Assembly: GCA_003229095.1 (NCBI GenBank)
Contig: QIHS01000006.1
Location: forward strand, 1-12,752
Direction: 5' to 3'
From: Woeseia sp.
Lineage (GTDB): Bacteria > Pseudomonadota > Gammaproteobacteria > Steroidobacterales > Woeseiaceae
DNA length: 12,752 nt
Of the stretch, positions 7,315 through 12,752 are shown piece after piece. The translations under genes and the position numbers were made by a program. Numbering within the stretch: the stretch's first letter is position 1; each line of letters starts with the position of its first letter. The notes below the pieces were generated by a model that was given only the letters and a program-made list of their open reading frames with translations, ran no database searches and was not told the origin of the DNA.

Positions 7315-8453
7315 TGCGCATCGCACTTGTCGCTGGCGAGACTTCCGGCGACTTGCTGGGTGCGGGGCTAATCAGGGCGCTGCAAAAGCTAAATCCCGAC
7401 ATCGAATTCGAAGGTGTTGCTGGCCCTGAGATGCAGGCTGCAGGCTGTCGTGCGCTGGAACAGGCAGATGCGCTGGCGGTGATGGGCCTGATCGAACCGC
7501 TCAAACATATCCCCCGGTTGTTACGATTGAGACGTTCGCTGGTCAGGCGCTGGCTAGCGCGTCCTCCGGATGTATTTGTCGGCATCGATGCGCCGGATTT
7601 TAACCTCGGGCTGGAGAGCAGGTTGCGCAGCCAGGGCGTGAAAACAGTGCACTACGTCAGCCCGTCAGTTTGGGCGTGGCGACAGGGCCGCGTCAAAAAG
7701 ATTGCGAAGGCTGCGGACACCGTACTTTGCCTGCTGCCCTTCGAGAAATCGTTCTACGACAAACATGACGTGTCCGCTGAATTTGTTGGACATCCGATGG
7801 CGGACAAGACCCCGGCCGATCCCGACACGATGCAGGCCAGAAAAATACTCGGCATTGATGCGAGGTTGGTTCTTGCCGTCTTACCAGGCAGCCGGCACGG
7901 AGAAGTGGCGCGACTAGGGCCAGTCTTTGCGCAAACCTGCAGCCGGCTCGCCGAAAACAACCCTCAATTGGCGTTTGTCGCGCCCATGGCGACGCCGCGA
8001 CTACACGAGCTGTTCTCAGCACAACTTGCCGCTGCCGGCATTCTGGACCGCTTTGTGTTGACGCACGGCAATGCGGAGATCGTAATCACCGCTGCGGATG
8101 TTGTTTTGCTGGCATCCGGTACGGCATCGTTGCAGACAGCATTGCTGAAGAAACCGATGGTGGGTGCGTACAAGCTGGCTGCGCTGACCTACGCAATCGT
8201 GATGGGATTGAAGCTTATCAAAGTACCGTATTTTACGCTGCCCAACCTGTTGACGGAGGAGCCGCTGGTTGCGGAGTTCCTGCAGGATGCTGCGCACCCG
8301 GAGGCCCTTGCAGCCGCGGTTCAGGAATTGCTGACAGACGCGGACCGGCGTGCACAAATTGCGCGAGAATTTGGCGCGCTTAGAAACATGCTGGCGCAAG
8401 GGGCAGATGAGCGCGCGGCACATGCGGTCATGTCTGTAGCGCAAAATTCTTGA
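7314..8453 (+). CDS. lpxB: LpxB, lipid A disaccharide synthase
   Basis: LpxB is a membrane-associated glycosyltransferase of family GT19. It joins UDP-2,3-diacylglucosamine and lipid X into the tetra-acylated disaccharide-1-phosphate backbone of lipid A. The 379 residues compare with 382 in E. coli. Characteristic motifs appear in order: ALVAGETSGDLLG at the N-terminus, IDAPDFN with the catalytic Asp95 (E. coli Asp98), YVSPSVWAWRQGR, LLPFEKSFY, EFVGHPMAD, LPGSRHGEV, and a C-terminal nucleotide-binding region with LLASGTASLQTALLKKPMV. The start is GTG 7314, whose first base is the last base of the lpxA stop (TAGTG), so translation is probably coupled. The stop overlaps the rnhB start by 4 nt. 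Confidence 0.97.
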   Translation: MRIALVAGETSGDLLGAGLIRALQKLNPDIEFEGVAGPEMQAAGCRALEQADALAVMGLIEPLKHIPRLLRLRRSLVRRWLARPPDVFVGIDAPDFNLGLESRLRSQGVKTVHYVSPSVWAWRQGRVKKIAKAADTVLCLLPFEKSFYDKHDVSAEFVGHPMADKTPADPDTMQARKILGIDARLVLAVLPGSRHGEVARLGPVFAQTCSRLAENNPQLAFVAPMATPRLHELFSAQLAAAGILDRFVLTHGNAEIVITAADVVLLASGTASLQTALLKKPMVGAYKLAALTYAIVMGLKLIKVPYFTLPNLLTEEPLVAEFLQDAAHPEALAAAVQELLTDADRRAQIAREFGALRNMLAQGADERAAHAVMSVAQNS

Positions 8454-9058
8454 AGTCGCCTTGGCTAAGCGCCAGCAGTGTCAATCAGTTGGTCGCGGGT
8501 GTAGACGAAGCAGGCCGAGGTCCACTGGCCGGCCCGGTCGTCGCTGCCGCCGTTATCCTGGATGAAGTAAACCCGATTCAGGGATTGATGGACTCAAAAG
8601 TGTTGAGCGCCAAACGTCGCGAACAACTGGCCATCGAGATTCGGCAGCGGTCCGCAGCATGGTCTGTTGGCTGGTCGGATGCGGCGGAAATCGACAGCCT
8701 TAACATTTTGCAGGCAACGTTTTTGGCGATGCGCCGTGCATTGATCGGGCTGAATATCGCGCCGTCGCTCGTGGAGGTGGATGGCAACAAACTGCCAGAC
8801 CTGAATTTCTTCGGTGTACAAATTGAGGGCAGGGCGATTGTGGGTGGCGATGCAAAAATTGCATCTATCAGCGCCGCGTCAATCATTGCCAAGGTTCATC
8901 GTGACCAGATGATGCGCCGCATGGATGTCATCTACCCTGACTACGGTTTCAGGCAGCACAAGGGTTATGGGACAGCCGCCCATCGCGAGTGTATTGGCCG
9001 CTTCGGGCCGTGTCCGCAACATCGCCGCTCATTTCGTCCGATTTCTTTTTACGGATAG
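8450..9058 (+). CDS. rnhB: RnhB, ribonuclease HII
   Basis: RNase HII cuts the RNA strand of RNA:DNA hybrids and starts removal of single ribonucleotides embedded in DNA. The product has 202 residues (E. coli 198). The metal-binding residues are visible: Asp19 and Glu20 in VAGVDEAGRGPLAGP, Asp111 in VEVDGNKLP, and Asp134 in IVGGDAK. SAASIIAKVHRD and YGFRQHKGYGT are further family motifs, and HRRSFRPI ends the conserved part. The segment between Asp111 and Asp134 is about five residues longer than in E. coli. The start is probably TTG 8450, overlapping the lpxB stop as TTGA. There is no convincing Shine-Dalgarno sequence, so expression probably depends on lpxB translation. Starting further in would cut directly into the active-site strand. 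Confidence 0.95.
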   Translation: MKSPWLSASSVNQLVAGVDEAGRGPLAGPVVAAAVILDEVNPIQGLMDSKVLSAKRREQLAIEIRQRSAAWSVGWSDAAEIDSLNILQATFLAMRRALIGLNIAPSLVEVDGNKLPDLNFFGVQIEGRAIVGGDAKIASISAASIIAKVHRDQMMRRMDVIYPDYGFRQHKGYGTAAHRECIGRFGPCPQHRRSFRPISFYG

Positions 9059-9155
9059 ATTGATATTGAGCTGCAGTCAGTCGATCATTCCCTATTCCAG
9101 CCCGGGTTAGCCCGATCTCAATAAGCTGCCCGTTGAGACAAACTAAAGTGATTTC

Positions 9156-11786
9156 GTGACCACGCCATTCGTCCATCTGCATCTGCACACCGAATACTCC
9201 ATTGTCGATAGCACAGTGCGTATTCCGGCACTGATGCAGCAATGTGCCGAATTTGAAATGCCGGCGGTTGCGCTGACGGACCAGAGTAATCTTTTTGGGC
9301 TGATTAAATTTTATCGCAAGGCGTCTGCATTCGGCATTAAGCCGTTGATCGGTGTCGATCTTCGCATCAGGAACGCTGAGGAAGACGAACGGCCTTTTCA
9401 CCTGGTGGTTCTGTGCCAGAATCTGCACGGCTATCGCAACCTGAATCAACTGGTCAGCCGGTCTTACCTTGAGGGCCAGCATCGCGGCGTGCCGATGGTT
9501 GAGCCGGATTGGCTGGACAACGACAGTACAGCGGGTTTGATTGCCCTCTCAGCAGGCATACATGGAGACATCGGTAGAGCTTTGACCGCCGGTCAGGCCG
9601 ACCTCGCCGAAGAACGACTTCTGCACTGGCAATCGATATTCGGCGATCGCTTCTATGTGGAAGTGACACGCATGGGACGGCCTGGCGAAGAAGCCGTCCT
9701 GCAGGGTGCGATCAAGCTTGCCGCGCGGCTGTCTGTGCCGGTTGTCGCAAGCAACGATGTGCGATTCATCGCAGCAGATGACTATCCGGTGCATGAGGCG
9801 CGCGTCTGTATCCAGCAGGGGCGCACGCTGGCTGATCCGGGCCGACCGAAAATCTACAGCGAGCAGCAATACCTCAAAAGCAGCGATGAAATGGTGGCAT
9901 TGTTTGAGGACATCCCCGAGGCTCTGGAAAACACGCTCGAAATCGCACGTCGCTGCAGTCTTGACCTGCGCCTCGGTGAAACATTCCTGCCCGAGTTTCC
10001 GGTTCCCGAGGGACAGTCGACCGATGAATTCCTTGCGTCAGAGTCGCAACAAGGGCTGGAGGCTTTCCTGCGCAGGAAGATGCTCCAGGATGGCGTTCCG
10101 GCCGATGGTTTCAATGCCATGGCCGCGCCCTACCGTTCCCGCCTGGAAACAGAGTTGTCTGTCATCTGCGGTATGGGTTTTCCGGGCTATTTCCTGATCG
10201 TCGCCGATTTTATTCGCTGGGCCAAAGATCAGCAGATTCCGGTCGGGCCTGGACGTGGTTCCGGGGCGGGATCACTGGTCGCCTATGTTCTTGGCATTAC
10301 CGATCTCGACCCGCTGGAATACGATCTGCTGTTCGAGCGCTTTCTGAACTCCGAACGCGTATCGATGCCTGATTTCGACATCGATTTTTGCATGGAGGGC
10401 CGCGACCGGGTCATCGAATACGTGGCGGATCGCTACGGGCGCGAGCAGGTATCGCAAATCATTACCTATGGCACGATGGCGGCCAAAGCGGTGATCAGGG
10501 ATGTCGGCCGGGTGCTCGGACATCCTTATGGCCTCGTTGATCGCATTGCCAAGCTGGTGCCCTTCGAAGTCGGCATAACGCTGGACAAGGCGCTCGAAGA
10601 CGAAGAAGAACTGGCGAGCCTGGTGCGCGACGATGAGGAAGTCGCCGGAATTATGGATCTGGCACAAGCGCTAGAGGGGCTTGTGCGAAATGCCGGCAAG
10701 CATGCAGGTGGTGTGGTGATTGCACCAACGAAGTTGACCGACTTCACATCACTGTATTGCGAAGATGGCGGCGTCAATTCTGTCACGCAGCTGGACAAGG
10801 ATGACGTCGAAGCCGCAGGCCTGGTCAAGTTCGACTTTCTCGGTTTGAAGACACTGACCATTATCGACTGGGCCGTGCGCACTATTCACGCAGACAATCC
10901 TGAAAGCAAACTGGATATTGCGACCATTCCGCTGGACGACGGCAAGACGTTTGCCCTTTTGCAGGCATGGCAAACGCGGGCTGTTTTCCAGCTCGAGTCA
11001 CCCGGCATGCGCGACCTGGTCAAACGATTGCAGCCCGACCAGTTTGACGATCTGGTCGCGCTGGTTGCGCTCTTTCGGCCTGGCCCACTGCAATCCGGCA
11101 TGGTCGATGACTTCGTGGCACGCAAGCACGACGTCAATAAAGCGGATATCGACTATCTGCATCCCGATCTCAAGCATGTGCTGGAACCCACTTACGGCGT
11201 CATCCTGTACCAGGAGCAGGTGATGCAGATTGCGCAGGTGCTTGCCGGCTACACGCTGGGCGGTGCAGACCTGTTGCGTCGCGCAATGGGTAAAAAGAAT
11301 GCGGAGGAAATGGCCAAGCAGCGGGAAATTTTCCTCGAAGGCTCGATATCGAGAGGCGTGGCGGAGCGCACCGCAACGCGAATTTTCGACCTGATGGAGA
11401 AGTTTGCCGGTTACGGCTTTAACAAGTCGCACTCTGCCGCTTATGCTTTGATCTCTTATCAGACTGCGTATCTGAAAGCGCACTATCCGGCTGCGTATAT
11501 GGCGGCGGCCATGAGTGCGGATCTCGATCACACCGACCGTTTGGTTATGGTCAAAGATGATTGTCGCAAGATTGGCTTGAATATGCTTTCGCCCGATGTC
11601 AATCAGTCGGGATACCACTTCACCACGGCGGACGACAAGACGATTCTCTACGGCCTGGGCGCCATCACAGCGCAGTCGAGGCCGTTATTGAAGAGCGGGA
11701 GAACGCGGGCGAATTTTCGAATCTCAATGAGTTCTGCAGGCGGGTTGATAGCGAGCGGATCAACAAGCGCGCGCTGGAAGCGATGA
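9156..11786 (+). CDS. dnaE: DnaE, DNA polymerase III alpha subunit, N-terminal 837 residues before a frameshift
   Basis: DnaE is the catalytic subunit of the replicative DNA polymerase. GTG 9156 gives FVHLHLHTEYS near residue 5, the normal beginning of the PHP domain (about 1-280). The PHP metal site is degenerate (TDQSN rather than the canonical TDHG), as usual when proofreading is supplied by a separate DnaQ. The polymerase core follows, with GPGRGSGAGSLVAY, catalytic Asp406 and Asp408 in MPDFDIDF, Asp560 in KFDFLGLKT, and NAGKHAGGVVIAP, FRPGPLQSGMV, YQEQVMQIAQV and FNKSHSAAYA. Homology continues to YGLGAI (Ile837, ending at 11666). The next 39 codons are out of frame and end at TGA 11784-11786. 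The rest of the gene continues in another frame, entered separately. The enzyme is normally about 1160 residues, so this frame alone lacks the OB fold, the clamp-binding motif and the C-terminal tail. Confidence 0.93.
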   Translation: MTTPFVHLHLHTEYSIVDSTVRIPALMQQCAEFEMPAVALTDQSNLFGLIKFYRKASAFGIKPLIGVDLRIRNAEEDERPFHLVVLCQNLHGYRNLNQLVSRSYLEGQHRGVPMVEPDWLDNDSTAGLIALSAGIHGDIGRALTAGQADLAEERLLHWQSIFGDRFYVEVTRMGRPGEEAVLQGAIKLAARLSVPVVASNDVRFIAADDYPVHEARVCIQQGRTLADPGRPKIYSEQQYLKSSDEMVALFEDIPEALENTLEIARRCSLDLRLGETFLPEFPVPEGQSTDEFLASESQQGLEAFLRRKMLQDGVPADGFNAMAAPYRSRLETELSVICGMGFPGYFLIVADFIRWAKDQQIPVGPGRGSGAGSLVAYVLGITDLDPLEYDLLFERFLNSERVSMPDFDIDFCMEGRDRVIEYVADRYGREQVSQIITYGTMAAKAVIRDVGRVLGHPYGLVDRIAKLVPFEVGITLDKALEDEEELASLVRDDEEVAGIMDLAQALEGLVRNAGKHAGGVVIAPTKLTDFTSLYCEDGGVNSVTQLDKDDVEAAGLVKFDFLGLKTLTIIDWAVRTIHADNPESKLDIATIPLDDGKTFALLQAWQTRAVFQLESPGMRDLVKRLQPDQFDDLVALVALFRPGPLQSGMVDDFVARKHDVNKADIDYLHPDLKHVLEPTYGVILYQEQVMQIAQVLAGYTLGGADLLRRAMGKKNAEEMAKQREIFLEGSISRGVAERTATRIFDLMEKFAGYGFNKSHSAAYALISYQTAYLKAHYPAAYMAAAMSADLDHTDRLVMVKDDCRKIGLNMLSPDVNQSGYHFTTADDKTILYGLGAITAQSRPLLKSGRTRANFRISMSSAGGLIASGSTSARWKR

Positions 11787-12661
11787 TTAAATCGGGCGCG
11801 ATGGATAGTTTTGGACTATCGCGCCGCACACTGGTCCAGGAAATGCCGGCGGCCGTGAAAGGTGCCGATCAGGAAGCGAGGGCAGCCGCTGCTGGACAGA
11901 ACGATATGTTTGGCGTGGCGGAAGCCGTTGCCCCGGAGCCGACACAGGCGCCGGCACAACTGGCAGAGTGGACCCCACGGGAACGTCTGGCCAATGAAAA
12001 AACGGCACTCGGACTTTATCTCACGGGTCATCCGTTCGATGCTGTCCGGTATGACGCACGTTACCTGGTGGACGGAAAACTCGTGGACATAGCATCGGAG
12101 CCCGCGCCGCAAACTGCCAGCGGTGCGCGTAACTACGCCCAGCCACGCAGGGAAGTGACGGTGGCCGGGTTAATCGTTGAAGTGAAGAAACGCGGCAATC
12201 GAGTCAGCGTGAAGCTGGATGACGATTCCGGGCGACTGGAGTTGAGTCTCTTTAGTGAAGCCTTTCAGGAGTTTCGCGACTTGCTGGTCGAGGATGAGAT
12301 CGTCGTCGTTACCGGCACACTTCGCTATGACGACTTCATTGGCGCCTGGCAGGTCAATGCAAAAACGGTCCGCAAAATTGACCGCGTTATTGAATCGAAG
12401 GCCAGTTGTATGGTCTTGAACCTCGCGGCAAACGGGCACGGCGAGAACCTGTTGCATCAACTGCATGATGTGCTGCTGCCATACCGGGAAGGAAACTGCG
12501 ATGTCGCCGTGCAGTACGTAGGCGATGAAGCCGCTGCGCGCCTCAACCTGGGCCCGGACTGGACTGTACGTCCCAGTCGCGAGTTGCGGGACAAACTGAC
12601 CGAGTTGCTGGGCCATGACAGTGTGCGATTGCTGTACGCACATGGCCGGGAAATGCGGTAG
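11669..12661 (+). pseudogene. dnaE: DnaE C-terminal part (HhH remainder, clamp-binding motif, OB fold, tail) in the shifted frame
   Basis: This is the continuation of dnaE, 330 intact codons in the frame shifted by one base relative to 9156-11786. It resumes with SAVEAVIEERENAGEF, which aligns with GPIEAIIEARNKGGYF of E. coli DnaE; only the KGVGE segment before it is missing. It contains the beta-clamp binding motif QNDMF (E. coli QADMF), the motif KTALGLYLTGHPFD, an OB fold from about 12155 to 12385 with VKKRGNRVSVKLDDDSGRLE, and a C-terminal tail ending at TAG 12659-12661. Adding 837 residues, about 5 missing and 330 here gives about 1172, a normal DnaE length, so nothing else is lost. No start codon belongs to this part by homology. 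ATG 11783, overlapping the upstream TGA as ATGA, could allow re-initiation giving 292 residues. The span is either the tail of a disrupted gene, an assembly deletion, or a separately translated fragment. Confidence 0.88.
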
Positions 12662-12700
12662 AGTCCCATTTTTACGTAGCCAACGGTCAAAGCGATCAGC

Positions 12701-12752
12701 ATGGATCTCAAGTTTCTCGAATTTGAACAACCGATTGCAGAACTCGAAGCAA
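12701..12752 (+). CDS. accA: AccA, acetyl-CoA carboxylase carboxyltransferase alpha subunit, N-terminal fragment
   Basis: AccA, together with AccD, transfers the carboxyl group from biotin to acetyl-CoA, making malonyl-CoA for fatty acid synthesis. Only 17 codons lie in the window, starting at ATG 12701 and open to the end. They read MDLKFLEFEQPIAELEA, which matches the E. coli AccA N-terminus (MSLNFLDFEQPIAELEA) almost residue by residue. The position after dnaE is the same as in E. coli. The gap after dnaE is 39 nt, with no clear terminator and only a weak ribosome binding site, so accA may be co-transcribed with dnaE. Confidence 0.9.
   Translation, partial: MDLKFLEFEQPIAELEA

Noticed and set aside
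9064..9123. Inverted repeat TATTGAG/CTCAATA in the rnhB-dnaE gap as a terminator
   Set aside because: A 7-bp stem with a 46-nt loop and no T-run is too weak. The rest of the 97-bp gap shows no clear promoter or terminator.
11561..11668. TTG-initiated N-terminal extension of the downstream dnaE frame
   Set aside because: These codons are the out-of-phase shadow of the upstream dnaE frame, and their translation has no DnaE similarity. Homology begins at 11669.
11640..11786. Programmed -1 ribosomal frameshift joining the two dnaE frames
   Set aside because: The frame relation (-1) would allow it, but I see no X-XXY-YYZ slippery heptamer in the right phase between the last good residue and the stop, and a slip would still not restore the missing KGVG hairpin.
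11862..11935. Intein or natural split-dnaE junction as in cyanobacteria
   Set aside because: No intein motifs are visible on either side, the break site differs, and the two parts overlap in a single continuous stretch of DNA.

Overview
This window is a core-genome segment of a Gram-negative bacterium, almost certainly a gammaproteobacterium. The gene order cdsA - rseP - bamA - skp - lpxD - fabZ - lpxA - lpxB - rnhB - dnaE - accA, all on the + strand, is the classical envelope biogenesis/lipid A/replication cluster known from E. coli and Pseudomonas. I cannot assign a genus. No mobile element, phage gene, tRNA, rRNA or CRISPR array was seen, and I do not see an undescribed multi-gene system.

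Layout. 1-432 is the C-terminal half of cdsA (phospholipid precursor synthesis). 433-631 is a 199-bp spacer where many gammaproteobacteria carry dxr; no dxr is visible. 632-4983 holds rseP, bamA and skp (site-2 protease, outer membrane protein assembly, periplasmic chaperone), nearly back to back. 5074-8453 holds lpxD, fabZ, lpxA and lpxB, whose reading frames overlap by 8, 4 and 1 nt; lpxB in turn overlaps rnhB by 4 nt. After a 97-bp gap comes dnaE (replicative DNA polymerase alpha subunit), and the window ends in the first 17 codons of accA.

How the genes work together. CdsA makes CDP-diacylglycerol for phospholipids. FabZ keeps fatty acid elongation running and draws on the same 3-hydroxyacyl-ACP pool as LpxA and LpxD. 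LpxA, LpxD and LpxB carry out the first acylation, the second acylation and the disaccharide step of lipid A synthesis. Skp and BamA deliver and insert outer membrane proteins, and RseP is the intramembrane protease of the sigma-E envelope stress pathway. RnhB and DnaE add genome maintenance and replication; AccA feeds malonyl-CoA into fatty acid synthesis.

Main irregularities. (1) dnaE is broken by a frameshift at about 11667, exactly at the helix-hairpin-helix motif, where the sequence looks as if 13 nt are missing. The downstream frame, with the clamp-binding motif, OB fold and C-terminal tail, remains intact for 330 codons. (2) LpxA has Met168 at the acyl-chain ruler position, as in Pseudomonas aeruginosa, which predicts 3-hydroxydecanoyl rather than 3-hydroxymyristoyl lipid A. 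(3) dxr is absent from the cdsA-rseP junction. (4) Seven of the ten genes whose starts lie in the window appear to use GTG or TTG.
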